Positions 34,639 to 42,654 of a stretch of DNA of 42,654 nucleotides are shown here, piece after piece. Position numbers and translations under genes: made by a program. The notes below the pieces were generated by a model. The model was not told the origin of the DNA. It was given only the letters and a program-made list of their open reading frames with translations, and did no database searches. Source of the DNA: Chromatiaceae bacterium (GTDB lineage Bacteria > Pseudomonadota > Gammaproteobacteria > Chromatiales > Chromatiaceae); assembly GCA_025458165.1 (NCBI GenBank), contig JALOTB010000060.1, positions 1 to 42,654 of the forward strand, given 5' to 3'. Numbering within the stretch: position 1 is the first letter of the stretch; each line of letters begins with the position of its first letter.

Positions 34639-35571
34639 ATGAACAAGATCGCCATCGTCGGCGCCGGTCGCGTCGGTGAGACCAGCGCCCAGATCCTCGC
34701 CGAGGAGGAGCTCTGCCGGGAGATCGCCCTGCTCGACGTGCGCGAAGACGTCCCCGAAGGGGTCGCGCTCGACATCTACCAGACCGCCCCCTTCTTCGAG
34801 TTCGACTGCCGGCTCACCGGCAGCAGCGACCCGCGTATCTTGAAGGACGCCGAGCTGGTGGTGATCACCGCCGGCTTCCCGCGCAAGCCCGGAATGTCAC
34901 GCTCCGACGTGCTCGAGGCCAACGTGCGGATCATCGACGAGGTGACCGACCACATCCTGCATTACGCCCCCGAGGCGATGGTGCTGGTCGTGTCCAATCC
35001 GGTCGATGCGCTCACCTACCGGGTCGCGCAGCGCACTGGCTGGCCGCGGGAGCGGGTGTTCGGTCAGGCCGGGGTGCTCGACGCCTCGCGCATGGCGAGC
35101 TTCATCGCGCAGGAGACCGGCTTCTCGGTGCGCGATATCACCACCCTGGTCCTCGGCGGTCACGGCGACACCATGGTCCCGGTGTCGCGGTTCTGCACCA
35201 TTCACGGCATCCCGTTGAGCCACTTCGTCTCGCAGGAGCGCATCGCGGCGATCAACGAGCGCACCCGTACGGGGGGCGCCGAGATCCTCGCCCTGCGCAA
35301 GAGCTCCAGCGCCTACGACGCCCCAGGGGCAGCGGTGGCGACCATGGTCGACGCGATCGCCCGCAATCGGCGGCGGGTGCTGCCCTGCGTCGCTATGCTC
35401 GAGGGCGAGTACGGCGAGGCGGACATCGCGATGGGCGTCCCCTGTATCCTCAGTGGCCGCGGGATGGAGGCCGTGGTCGAGCTCGATCTCAACGACGCCG
35501 AGCGGGCCGACTTCGCGCGCTCGGTCTCCGCGGTGCGCACCGATATCGAGCGTCTGCGCGCGATCGTCTGA
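34639..35571 (+). CDS. mdh: Malate dehydrogenase, LDH-like type
   Basis: A 310-residue NAD-dependent dehydrogenase for malate and oxaloacetate. Features are the dinucleotide fold KIAIVGAGRVGETSA with an acidic residue in LLDVRED that favours NAD; VVITAGFPRKPGMSRSDVLE, where two arginines bind the carboxylates; VSNPVDALTY; GQAGVLDASRMASFIA; and the catalytic histidine in VLGGHGDTMVP. The MSR loop and the compact size fit the tetrameric LDH-like MDH group, common in phototrophs, rather than the E. coli type. It sits between malic enzyme and citrate synthase, so the cluster connects pyruvate, malate, oxaloacetate and citrate. Confidence 0.95.
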   Translation: MNKIAIVGAGRVGETSAQILAEEELCREIALLDVREDVPEGVALDIYQTAPFFEFDCRLTGSSDPRILKDAELVVITAGFPRKPGMSRSDVLEANVRIIDEVTDHILHYAPEAMVLVVSNPVDALTYRVAQRTGWPRERVFGQAGVLDASRMASFIAQETGFSVRDITTLVLGGHGDTMVPVSRFCTIHGIPLSHFVSQERIAAINERTRTGGAEILALRKSSSAYDAPGAAVATMVDAIARNRRRVLPCVAMLEGEYGEADIAMGVPCILSGRGMEAVVELDLNDAERADFARSVSAVRTDIERLRAIV

Positions 35572-35586
35572 TCGAGGGTATGGCCC

Positions 35587-35655
35587 CCACGGGCGTGGCG
35601 CGCTATTTGCTGCGCTCGCTTCGAGGCGCCGCTGTTCAATCGCGCACGCCCGTGG
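35587..35655. repeat. Long-range inverted repeat between mdh and gltA
   Basis: CCACGGGCGT at 35587-35596 pairs perfectly with ACGCCCGTGG at 35646-35655, and a smaller stem (CTCG/CGAG) lies in the 49-base loop. It may be an mdh terminator-like structure or an inserted repeat. No T run follows. Confidence 0.4.
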
Positions 35656-35748
35656 TCGGCCTAGCCGCCTCGGGCAATCCCGCGCGGTGGCTGCCGGGCC
35701 GGCCGCCGCAAGTTTGCCTCATCCGAATCCACAGCCAGGAGTCAGCGA

Positions 35749-37050
35749 ATGGCGAAAGATTCCGTCACCATTACCCACAACGGTACGGGCAAGAGCTTCG
35801 AGTACGCACTGAAACAGGGCACGATCGGTCCGCCGGCGGTCGACATCACTGCCCTTTACAGGGACGCGGGGATCTTCACCTATGACCCCGGCTTCATGGC
35901 TACGGCGAGCTGCCACAGCGCCATCACCTACATCGACGGCGAGCAGGGCATCCTCCTCTACCGCGGCTATCCGATCGAGCAGCTCGCGACCAAGGCGAGC
36001 TTCCTCGAGGTCGCCTATCTCCTCATGCACGGTGATCTGCCGAACGAGGTGCGGCTCGATGAGTTCGAGCACGTGATCTCGCGCCACACCATGCTCAACG
36101 AGAATCTGAAGAACTTCCTTGCGGGTTTTCACTACGACGCCCACCCCATGGCGATCCTGTGCGGGGTGGTCGGCTCGCTCTCGGCCTTCTATCACGACTC
36201 ACTCGACGTCCATGACGCCGACCACCGGCTCATCTCCGCCCGCCGCCTGATCGCCAAGGTGCCCACGATTGCGGCCGCGGCCTACAAGCACAACGTGGGC
36301 GAGCCGATCATGTATCCGCGCAACGACCTGCGCTACTGCGCGAACTTCCTGCACATGATGTTCGCGACCCCCTGTGAGGACTACGAGCCTAGCCTGATCG
36401 CGGAGAAGGCACTCAATCTCCTGTTCATCCTGCATGCCGACCACGAGCAGAACGCCAGCACCTCAACGGTGCGGCTTGCTGGCAGCTCCGGCGCCAACCC
36501 CTTCGCCTGCATCGCCGCGGGCATCGCCTCCCTCTGGGGCCCAGCCCATGGCGGCGCCAACGAGGCGGTGCTCGACATGCTCGAGGAGATCGGCGATGTC
36601 GGCAACGCCCCCAAATACATGGACAAGGCGAAGGATAAGGATGACCCGTTTCGGCTGATGGGCTTCGGCCACCGGGTCTACAAGAACTACGACCCGCGTG
36701 CGAAGATCATCCGCGAGGTCTGCCACCAAGTCCTCAACGAGCTAGCCGACGCGAACAACCCGATGTTCGATTTGGCGCTCAAGCTCGAGGAGATTGCCCT
36801 GAGCGACGACTACTTCGTCGAGCGCAGGCTCTACCCCAACGTCGACTTCTACTCCGGGATCATCTACCAGGCGCTGGGTATCCCGCGCAACATGTTCACC
36901 GTGATGTTCGCGGTCGCCCGCACCGTCGGCTGGGTGTCGCATTGGATGGAGATGATGGGCGACCCGAATAACCGCATCGGGCGCCCGCGGCAGATCTACC
37001 ACGGTCCTCCGACTCGCGATTACCTTCCGTTCTCGCAGCGCTCGGGCTGA
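35749..37050 (+). CDS. gltA: Citrate synthase
   Basis: A 433-residue type II (hexameric, NADH-sensitive family) citrate synthase condensing oxaloacetate with acetyl-CoA. Signatures are [54 protein letters not shown] with the first active-site His, [15 protein letters not shown] with the second, [16 protein letters not shown], and the closing [25 protein letters not shown] lies seven bases before the ATG. It ends next to a perfect GC hairpin. Confidence 0.97.
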   Translation: MAKDSVTITHNGTGKSFEYALKQGTIGPPAVDITALYRDAGIFTYDPGFMATASCHSAITYIDGEQGILLYRGYPIEQLATKASFLEVAYLLMHGDLPNEVRLDEFEHVISRHTMLNENLKNFLAGFHYDAHPMAILCGVVGSLSAFYHDSLDVHDADHRLISARRLIAKVPTIAAAAYKHNVGEPIMYPRNDLRYCANFLHMMFATPCEDYEPSLIAEKALNLLFILHADHEQNASTSTVRLAGSSGANPFACIAAGIASLWGPAHGGANEAVLDMLEEIGDVGNAPKYMDKAKDKDDPFRLMGFGHRVYKNYDPRAKIIREVCHQVLNELADANNPMFDLALKLEEIALSDDYFVERRLYPNVDFYSGIIYQALGIPRNMFTVMFAVARTVGWVSHWMEMMGDPNNRIGRPRQIYHGPPTRDYLPFSQRSG

Positions 37051-37072
37051 GGCGGCGCTCCGCCGCGCCGCC
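37051..37072. terminator. Hairpin between convergent gltA and the unknown minus-strand gene
   Basis: GGCGGCGC and GCGCCGCC form a perfect 8-bp stem with a six-base loop, starting at the base after the gltA stop and ending four bases before the end of the opposite gene. It is probably a shared terminator; no T run. Confidence 0.45.
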
Positions 37073-37076
37073 CCGT

Positions 37077-37700
37077 TCAAGGCGAGCCCAGGGGATCCGG
37101 CTCTGACGCCAGTCGCTGCACCTCCTCGGTGTCTGCCCCCCGCTCCGGGCGGTCGGTGACTGGATCGAGCGGAGGGTTGCGCAGGGCGCTCCTCGGCAGC
37201 ACGACGAGTGCGAATGGTGTCTCGCCCGCAAGGAAGCACATGACCGGGTGGGCCCGGCGCGCGCCGCCTCCGAAGCGCAGCCACTCCTCCTGCTCGCGCC
37301 ACGGGATGCCTTGATCGATCAACGCCAGGATCACCTCCTCCGGGGTGTCGGCGAATACCAGGAGCCGCACCCCCTGCGCGATGTCCCCGGAGCCGGAGAG
37401 GGCCGGGCCGACCAGCCGTGGCCGAAAGTCGGCGAGCCGGCGCATTGCGATCAGCGCCTGTCGGCGTAGTGCACGCAGCTCCCGCGCCTGGCGCTCGCCG
37501 TCGAACAGCCGACGGTGGGCGAGGAGGGCCTGTTGAATCTCCTCGTTGTTTGGCCAGCGCCGGCGGTCACCGATCCCGGCGCGCAATGCCGCCTTGCGTC
37601 GGGCGCGCTCGAACTCAGTGACCCCGTCCTCCACCATGATCCGGGCCGCCTCGTAGGCCAGCCACTGGCGCTCGGACCCGGGCCGCGAGCGGCTACCCAT
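37077..37700 (-). CDS. Conserved protein of unknown function, possibly nucleotidyltransferase-like
   Basis: A 207-residue cytoplasmic protein, rich in Arg and Glu, with no signal or membrane segment. It begins with a helical half (ARIMVEDGVTEFERARRKAA and RRRWPNNEEIQQALLAHRRL). A mixed half follows with FRPRLVGPALSGSGDIAQGV and RLLVFADTPEEVILALIDQG, then PFALVVLPRSALRNPPLDPV. The LVGPALSGSGD...VFADTPEEV pattern vaguely resembles minimal nucleotidyltransferases (GS motif, then acidic residues), but a full catalytic triad is not obvious. I have seen similar sequences described only as hypothetical. It is transcribed alone, convergent with gltA and divergent from pilM. Confidence 0.6.
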   Translation of the reverse strand: MGSRSRPGSERQWLAYEAARIMVEDGVTEFERARRKAALRAGIGDRRRWPNNEEIQQALLAHRRLFDGERQARELRALRRQALIAMRRLADFRPRLVGPALSGSGDIAQGVRLLVFADTPEEVILALIDQGIPWREQEEWLRFGGGARRAHPVMCFLAGETPFALVVLPRSALRNPPLDPVTDRPERGADTEEVQRLASEPDPLGSP

Positions 37701-38068
37701 CGCGACGCGCCCCCCGCCTGTAAACGCTCGCGGGCCGCTGCGCCCGGGCGCCCGCGGTCGGACTAGACCCGGGCCGGTGCCCGCTGCTCGCGTCTGGCAT
37801 GACGTCCTCTGCGACTGGGGAAGGGAATAAACGTACCATTACTGTGACGGCGTTCGCTTTTCACTGGGCCCATCTGTTGCATAAATGCGGGGGCGCGAGG
37901 GGTGTGACCGGCAAGGAGTTTAGCTGCTTGTTTTGTATCAGGTTCGTCTGGTGACGGGAAGATACAGGCGATGCTTGCGCGCAAATGTCCAAAAATGTTA
38001 TATAGTTAACCGAGGATTCAGAGAAGGCGTGTTAGCCTTCTTGTTGCGAGGCCGCCACAGGATCCGCC
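37701..38068. other. Divergent region upstream of pilM
   Basis: No gene found. From about 37790 onward the DNA is noticeably less GC-rich than its surroundings and includes the pilM promoter candidate at 37975-38004. The pilM ATG is preceded by CAGGATCCGCC, a weak ribosome-binding site. Confidence 0.5.
37975..38004 (+). promoter_or_regulatory. Candidate sigma70 promoter of pilMNOPQ
   Basis: TTGCGC (37975-37980) and TATATA (37999-38004) are 18 bases apart, about 65 bases upstream of the pilM start, in a locally A/T-rich stretch. Confidence 0.5.
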
Positions 38069-39142
38069 ATGTTTCGTTTCGGCCGCAGAAAACCGCTGCT
38101 GATCGGGGTCGACATCAGTTCGACCGCCGTCAAGCTGATTGAGCTTTCCCAGGGGTCTGACGCCGCGAGCGCCCTCTACCGGCTAGAGAACTACGCGGTC
38201 GAGCTGCTCCCCGTCAACGCCATCGTCGAGAAGAAGATCGCCGACGTGCAGGCCGTCGGCGACGCCATCAAGAAGGCCGTCACCCGCGCCGGCACCAGGT
38301 CGAAGGACGTTGCCGTCGCCATCTCGGGGTCCGCCGTCATCACCAAGGTCATCTCGCTGTCGGCGGCGCTGAGTGATGCCGAGATGGAGACCCAGATTCA
38401 GCTCGAGGCGGATCAATACATCCCCTATCCCCTGGAAGAGGTCAACATCGACTTCGACGTCATCGGTCCCTCGGCCTCTAGTCCCGAGCTTGTCGACGTG
38501 CTGCTCGCCGCCTCGCGCCGTGAAAACGTCGATGACCGCGTCGCCGCGCTCAGCATTGCCGGCCTCAACGCCGAGGTCGTCGACATCGAGTCTTACGCCA
38601 TGGAGCGCGCTTGCGCGCTCCTCATCGGCGGGCGCCCTGGCGATGCGGCGGAGCGCACGGTGGCGGTGGCGGACGTCGGGGCGACCACGACCACCTTGAA
38701 TGTCCTCCACGAGGGCAAGACCGTCTATACCCGCGAGCAGAACTTCGGCGGCCAGCAGCTCATCGAGGAGGTGCAGCGACGCTATGGGCTGCCGCGCGAG
38801 CAAGCCCTACAGCAGGTCGTTGAGGGCGGGCTACCCGACAGCTACATGACCGAGGTCCTCGCCCCGTTCAAGGAGGCCCTCGCCACCCAGATTGGCCGAG
38901 CTCTGCAATTCTTCTACTCCGCCAGCACCTACAACCGGGTAGACCAGATCATCCTGGCGGGGGGCTCGGCGAGCGTCCGCGGCATCGACGAGCTGGTCGA
39001 AGAGCGCCTGGGCGTCTCCACCAGCGTCGCCAACCCGTTCGCCCACATGTCGATGTCGCCCAAGATCCGGTTGCCCGAGCTGAAACGCGACGCCCCCTCG
39101 TTGATGATCGCGGTCGGGCTTGCCCTGCGGGGGTTTGAGTAG
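38069..39142 (+). CDS. pilM: Type IV pilus inner-membrane platform protein PilM
   Basis: A 357-residue actin/FtsA-like cytoplasmic protein that binds PilN and couples the pilus motor to the periplasmic alignment complex. Signatures are LLIGVDISSTAVKLIELSQ (nucleotide-binding phosphate 1), VAVAISGSAVITKVISL, QLEADQYIPYPLEEVNIDF, AVADVGATTTTLNVL (phosphate 2) and IILAGGSASVRGIDELVEER (adenosine region). It is the first gene of the pilMNOPQ operon, and its stop abuts pilN. The MreB-like penicillin-binding protein gene often found divergent to pilM in other gammaproteobacteria is not here. Confidence 0.96.
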   Translation: MFRFGRRKPLLIGVDISSTAVKLIELSQGSDAASALYRLENYAVELLPVNAIVEKKIADVQAVGDAIKKAVTRAGTRSKDVAVAISGSAVITKVISLSAALSDAEMETQIQLEADQYIPYPLEEVNIDFDVIGPSASSPELVDVLLAASRRENVDDRVAALSIAGLNAEVVDIESYAMERACALLIGGRPGDAAERTVAVADVGATTTTLNVLHEGKTVYTREQNFGGQQLIEEVQRRYGLPREQALQQVVEGGLPDSYMTEVLAPFKEALATQIGRALQFFYSASTYNRVDQIILAGGSASVRGIDELVEERLGVSTSVANPFAHMSMSPKIRLPELKRDAPSLMIAVGLALRGFE

Positions 39143-39766
39143 ATGGCGCGCATCAACCTGCTGCCCTGGCGCGAGACGCAGCGCAAGCGTCGCCGCCGCC
39201 AGTTCGGGATACTCACGATCGCCGCCGTGGTGGCCACCCTCGCCATCGGGCTCGCGGTGCACTTCCATGCCGAGCGGCTCATCGCGACCCAGGAGGCGCG
39301 CAACGCCTTCCTGCAGGGTGAGATCGATCAGCTCAATCGAAAGATCAAGGAGATCGAGGAGCTCGAAAAGACCAAGTCCGCCCTGCTCGCGCGCATGGAG
39401 GTGATTCAGCAGCTCCAGCAGAGCCGCCCGGAGGTGGTGCACCTCTTCGACGAGGTGGTCCAGACGCTCCCCGAGGGCGTTTTCCTCACCAAGGTGGCGC
39501 AGACGGGGCGGCAGGTCGTCGTCGAGGGGCGCGCCCAGTCCAACGCGCGCGTCTCGGCCTTGATGCGCAACATCGAGGCGTCTCCCTGGATCAGTGATCC
39601 GCGGCTGCTGCTAATCGAGGCCAAGGACAAGACGGGGACCGGGCTGAGCCACTTCCGGCTCCAGTTCAGCCAGAAGGCGCCCGAGGGCTTCGAGGGCGCG
39701 GGCGAGGAGAAGGCGGCCGCGCCGGCGGAGCCCAAGGGGAAGAAGAAGCCAGCAAAGGGCAAGTAG
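39143..39766 (+). CDS. pilN: Type IV pilus alignment protein PilN
   Basis: A 207-residue bitopic inner-membrane protein. MARINLLPWRETQRKRRRRQ is the conserved cytoplasmic PilM-binding tail. One membrane span follows (about 21-42), then a coiled coil (DQLNRKIKEIEELEKTKSAL) and a periplasmic domain with LPEGVFLTKVAQTGRQVVVE and GLSHFRLQF. The last residues are lysine-rich low complexity (GKKKPAKGK). The ATG follows the pilM TAG directly. Confidence 0.96.
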   Translation: MARINLLPWRETQRKRRRRQFGILTIAAVVATLAIGLAVHFHAERLIATQEARNAFLQGEIDQLNRKIKEIEELEKTKSALLARMEVIQQLQQSRPEVVHLFDEVVQTLPEGVFLTKVAQTGRQVVVEGRAQSNARVSALMRNIEASPWISDPRLLLIEAKDKTGTGLSHFRLQFSQKAPEGFEGAGEEKAAAPAEPKGKKKPAKGK

Positions 39767-39871
39767 CTCGCAGTGGTATCACGCCAGCGGGAGGCGCGGG
39801 GCGGAGGGCGAGCCGCCGACTGAATCGCTCGCACCGCAAGGCAAGGCGAGAGGACAACGCAGAGACCGGTC

Positions 39872-40480
39872 ATGGACCTCAACAAGCTCAACGAGCTCGA
39901 TTTCAGCAACATCGGCGACTGGCCCGGCGCGGTCAAGGCGGTCGCGGTCCTGATCCTGTGTGTCGCCGTCGGCGGCGCCTGGTACTGGTTCGACACCAAG
40001 GCCCAGATCGAGCGGCTGACCGCCGTCGAGAAAAAGGAGCAAGAGCTGCGCACCACCTTCGAGACCCGCCAGAAGAAGGCCGCGAATCTCGAGGCCTATC
40101 GCCAGCAGCTCGAGGAGATGCGCGAGTCCTTCGGCGCCATGCTGCGCCAGCTCCCCAACAAGACCGAGGTCGCCGCCCTGCTGGTCGACGTCTCGCAAAC
40201 CGGACTGGCGGCGGGACTGGAGTTCGAGCTGTTTCAGCCCTCAGGCGAGAACCTCAAGGACTTCTACGCCGAGCTCCCCATCCAGATCCGCGTGACCGGT
40301 GGCTACCACGAGTTCGGCCGCTTCGTCAGCGGGCTCGCCGCCCTGCCGCGCATCGTGACGATCCACGACGTCGCCATCGACGGACCCGGCGAGGGGCGCG
40401 GTGCCCAGCCCGGCGGCAAGCTTGCCCTCAAGGCCACCGTCAAGACCTACCGCTACCTCGACGAGACCTCCCTGCAATGA
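39872..40480 (+). CDS. pilO: Type IV pilus alignment protein PilO
   Basis: A 202-residue bitopic inner-membrane protein, partner of PilN. It begins MDLNKLNELDFSNIGDWPGA, then a membrane span (about 21-43), a coiled coil (VEKKEQELRTTFETRQKKAA), LPNKTEVAALLVDVSQTGLA, and a ferredoxin-like periplasmic domain ending LKATVKTYRYLDE. It is preceded by 105 bases without a gene and overlaps pilP as ATGA. PilN-PilO heterodimers connect PilM to the PilP lipoprotein. Confidence 0.96.
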   Translation: MDLNKLNELDFSNIGDWPGAVKAVAVLILCVAVGGAWYWFDTKAQIERLTAVEKKEQELRTTFETRQKKAANLEAYRQQLEEMRESFGAMLRQLPNKTEVAALLVDVSQTGLAAGLEFELFQPSGENLKDFYAELPIQIRVTGGYHEFGRFVSGLAALPRIVTIHDVAIDGPGEGRGAQPGGKLALKATVKTYRYLDETSLQ

Positions 40481-40995
40481 ACCCGAGGATCAGTCTCCTC
40501 GCCGTCGCCACCCTGGCGCTCAGTGCCTGCGGCGGCGGCTCCATGGGCGATCTAGAAGCGTACGTCCAGCAGGTCAAGGAGCGCGAGCCCGCGCCGATCG
40601 AGCCGCTGCCCGAGATCCGGCAGATCGACACCTTCGTCTACGAGCCCCGCGACCGTCGCGATCCCTTCGCGCTCGACGCGCAGACCGCCGAGGTGGCCGT
40701 GGGCGTCGCCCCTGGCGGTGTCACCCTGGACACCACGCGGCGCAAGGAGGAGCTGGAGCAGTTCCCGCTCGACTCGATCAAGATGGTCGGGACCCTGGAG
40801 CAGGACGACGCCGTTTGGGCGCTGGTTACGGCACCGGGTGGCGTGCTTCACCGGGTCCAGGTCGGCAACTATCTCGGAACCAATAACGGCCAGATCACAC
40901 GCATCACCGACACCGAGATCGAGCTCATCGAGATCATCCCGGACGGGACGAGCCAGTGGCGCGAGCGCGCGGCCGCGATCGCACTGAGCCAATAG
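40477..40995 (+). CDS. pilP: Type IV pilus lipoprotein PilP
   Basis: A 172-residue lipoprotein with signal and lipobox LSAC (Cys18). A flexible proline-rich stretch follows (REPAPIEPLPEI), then the PilP beta domain: FVYEPRDRRDPFALDA, LEQFPLDSIKMVGTLEQDDA, VWALVTAPGGVLHRVQVGNY and LGTNNGQITRITDTEIEL. It bridges PilNO to the secretin PilQ. The ATG at 40477 overlaps the pilO stop. Confidence 0.95.
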   Translation: MNPRISLLAVATLALSACGGGSMGDLEAYVQQVKEREPAPIEPLPEIRQIDTFVYEPRDRRDPFALDAQTAEVAVGVAPGGVTLDTTRRKEELEQFPLDSIKMVGTLEQDDAVWALVTAPGGVLHRVQVGNYLGTNNGQITRITDTEIELIEIIPDGTSQWRERAAAIALSQ

Positions 40996-41013
40996 GCATA
41001 GGGGGACCAAGGC

Positions 41014-42654
41014 GTGACAAACAACGATTCGACCACCAACCCCGCGGTCATCCGGAGGGCCGTTCGACAGCTACTCGGCATGGTCCTCCTGCTCGTCTTT
41101 GGGATCGTTGCGGTGGTGGCCCGCGCCGCGACGACTCTGGATGACGTGCAGTTCGCGGCCCTGCCGGGCAACCAGGTTCGTATCGAGCTGGTCCTCTCCG
41201 GTCCGGTGTCCGCACCGAAGGCCTTTGCTACCGATCAGCCGGCGCGCATTGCGCTCGACTTCGAGGGGGTTGGCAACCGGCTCCAGCAGCGCAATGTCCC
41301 CGTCGGCGTTGGCGTGGTCGAGAGCATCGCCGCGGTCGAGGCGAGCGATCGCACCCGCGTCGTGATCAACCTCAACGACTCGGCACCCTACGAGGTCATC
41401 ACCTCCGGCAACCGGGTCAGCGTCGCCATCAACAGCGCCGCCGCGGCGGCCCCGCCCGCCGCGGCGGCCGTGCGCACTAGCGCCGCGCCGCCTGCCGCTC
41501 CGTCGAGCGGACCAGGGATTCAGGACATCGACTTCCGCCGCGGTCCCGCCGGCGAGGGCCGGGTGATGATCACGCTGCCGAGCGCCGACACCCGAGCCTC
41601 GGTCAATGAAAAGGGCGCGCGTGTGGTGGTCGAGATCGCCGACACCACCCTGCCGCAGCGGTTGCTGCGGCGCCTCGACGTGACCGACTTCGCCACCCCC
41701 GTGGTCGCGGTCGAGTCGCGCCCCAGCGGCCGAGATGTCCAGATCGAGATCGAGACCACCGGTGAGTACGATTACATGGCCTACCAGGCCGATCGCCTCT
41801 TCACAGTGGAATTCCGGCCTCTGACGCCGGCCGAGAAAGAGGAGCTCCAGCGCAGCAAGATCGTCTACAGCGGCGACCGGCTCTCCCTCAACTTCCAGGA
41901 CATTGAGGTTCGCGCCGTCCTGCAGCTCCTCGCCGATTTCACCGGGCTCAACCTGGTCGCGAGCGACACCGTGCGGGGCAACATCACGTTGCGTCTGAAG
42001 AACGTGCCCTGGGACCAGGCCCTCGACATCATCTTGAAGTCCAAGGGGCTCTCCATGCGCCAGACCGGCAACGTCATCATGGTCGCCCCGACCCAGGAGA
42101 TCGTTGCGCAGGAAGAGGCCGAGCTGCTTGCCAACCAGAAGGTCGAGGAGCTGGCGCCGCTGCGCTCGGAGTACATCCAGATCAACTACGCCAAGGCGGC
42201 CGAGCTGGCGACCCTGCTGAAGTCGACAGACAACCGCCTGCTCTCGCCGCGCGGTAACGTCACGGTTGATCCCCGCACCAACACCCTGCTCGTACAGGAC
42301 ACCTCGGCCAACCTCGAGGACATCCGCCGTCTCATCACTCGCCTCGACGTTCCTGTGCGCCAGGTGATGATCGAGTCGCGCGTGGTCATCGCGAACGACG
42401 ACTTCGCGCGGGATCTGGGCGTGCGTTTCGGCTTCAGCCGTTGGCAGTCGAACGGAGAGTTCAATAACGTCGCGGGCGGTATCCCGGGACACCTCGATGG
42501 GACGGGCGTGATTGTCCCGGGGATCGAGATTCCGGAGGGGGTCGCGCCCCTGATGGTCAACCTCCCGGTGACCGATCCGGCCGGCGCCGTCAATTTCCTC
42601 ATCGGCAAGGTCGGCTCCTACCTGCTGCAGCTCGAGCTGTCGGCCATGCAGCGG
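41014..42654 (+). CDS. pilQ: Type IV pilus secretin PilQ (3' end outside window)
   Basis: 547 codons are visible, running off the right edge. The GTG start at 41014 is preceded by GGGGGACCAAGGC. After a signal/membrane segment (about 23-37) come two AMIN-type peptidoglycan-binding regions (LDDVQFAALPGNQVRIELVL and IQDIDFRRGPAGEGRVMITL) joined by an Ala/Pro linker. Then there is an STN/N0 domain (near 289: LSLNFQDIEVRAVLQLLADF) and an N1 domain (GNVTVDPRTNTLLVQDTSAN). The last part enters the secretin domain (VRQVMIESRVVIANDDFARD), which is incomplete here. PilQ forms the outer-membrane pore for the pilus. Confidence 0.95.
   Translation, partial: MTNNDSTTNPAVIRRAVRQLLGMVLLLVFGIVAVVARAATTLDDVQFAALPGNQVRIELVLSGPVSAPKAFATDQPARIALDFEGVGNRLQQRNVPVGVGVVESIAAVEASDRTRVVINLNDSAPYEVITSGNRVSVAINSAAAAAPPAAAAVRTSAAPPAAPSSGPGIQDIDFRRGPAGEGRVMITLPSADTRASVNEKGARVVVEIADTTLPQRLLRRLDVTDFATPVVAVESRPSGRDVQIEIETTGEYDYMAYQADRLFTVEFRPLTPAEKEELQRSKIVYSGDRLSLNFQDIEVRAVLQLLADFTGLNLVASDTVRGNITLRLKNVPWDQALDIILKSKGLSMRQTGNVIMVAPTQEIVAQEEAELLANQKVEELAPLRSEYIQINYAKAAELATLLKSTDNRLLSPRGNVTVDPRTNTLLVQDTSANLEDIRRLITRLDVPVRQVMIESRVVIANDDFARDLGVRFGFSRWQSNGEFNNVAGGIPGHLDGTGVIVPGIEIPEGVAPLMVNLPVTDPAGAVNFLIGKVGSYLLQLELSAMQR

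Noticed and set aside
41071..42492. 473-codon open frame antisense to pilQ
   Set aside because: Antisense shadow; the forward frame is an unmistakable secretin.

Overview
The window is high-GC DNA that reads as the chromosome of a purple sulfur bacterium or close relative (Gammaproteobacteria, Chromatiales-like). The evidence is a 2[4Fe-4S] ferredoxin of the Allochromatium type next to coaD and ggt, the yqgE-ruvX-pyrR-pyrB-pyrC' order also known from Pseudomonas, a type IV pilus pilMNOPQ operon, an octaheme cytochrome c, and a short malic enzyme / malate dehydrogenase / citrate synthase cluster. The assignment rests on remembered family features, not on a search.

Layout. 1-1947: the C-terminal part of a NACHT-type membrane protein, overlapped by a FecR-like lipoprotein. 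1980-4488 (minus): an asparagine-synthetase-like protein lacking the usual glutaminase cysteine, followed by a wrecked abgT-type transporter gene. 4585-10184 (plus): yqgE-ruvX-pyrR-pyrB-pyrC'-pyrK-like, then hisG; nearly every junction is an overlap or direct abutment. 10185-10331: a small MITE-like element inserted exactly at the hisG stop codon. 10415-13806 (minus): Tim44-domain protein, gamma-glutamyltransferase, ferredoxin and coaD. 14135-16975 (plus): a free-standing octaheme cytochrome with its own terminator. 17221-18960 (minus): a multiply broken Wzz/GumC gene whose C-terminus looks like a degenerate tyrosine recombinase. 19405-21316: hemE, a DUF2283/DUF4258 pair with a nonsense mutation in the DUF4258 gene, and two identical palindromes.

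21471-29427: uvrD converges on gdhA. gdhA diverges from a large degenerate-KaiC plus PPDK-type ATP-grasp protein, which itself converges on and overlaps a type I glutamine synthetase. 29704-32263: orphan Tat-exported TRAP solute-binding protein, hemW, rpmE. 32293-33044: a frameshifted staphylococcal-nuclease-like gene. 33230-37050: malic enzyme, LDH-like malate dehydrogenase, citrate synthase. 37077-37700 (minus): conserved protein of unknown function. 38069-end: pilM-pilN-pilO-pilP-pilQ (pilQ cut by the right edge).

Functionally the window is mainly pyrimidine and histidine synthesis, nitrogen assimilation (GDH, GS), carbon metabolism around malate/oxaloacetate, heme synthesis, and type IV pilus assembly. 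The most unusual items are the KaiC-PPDK protein between two ammonia-assimilation genes, the chain-length-determinant/tyrosine-recombinase fusion, the octaheme cytochrome with acidic Ca-binding-like loops, and the MITE-like element. Four genes carry frameshifts or stops, which means either real decay or assembly errors. No tRNA, rRNA, CRISPR array or intact transposase gene was seen.
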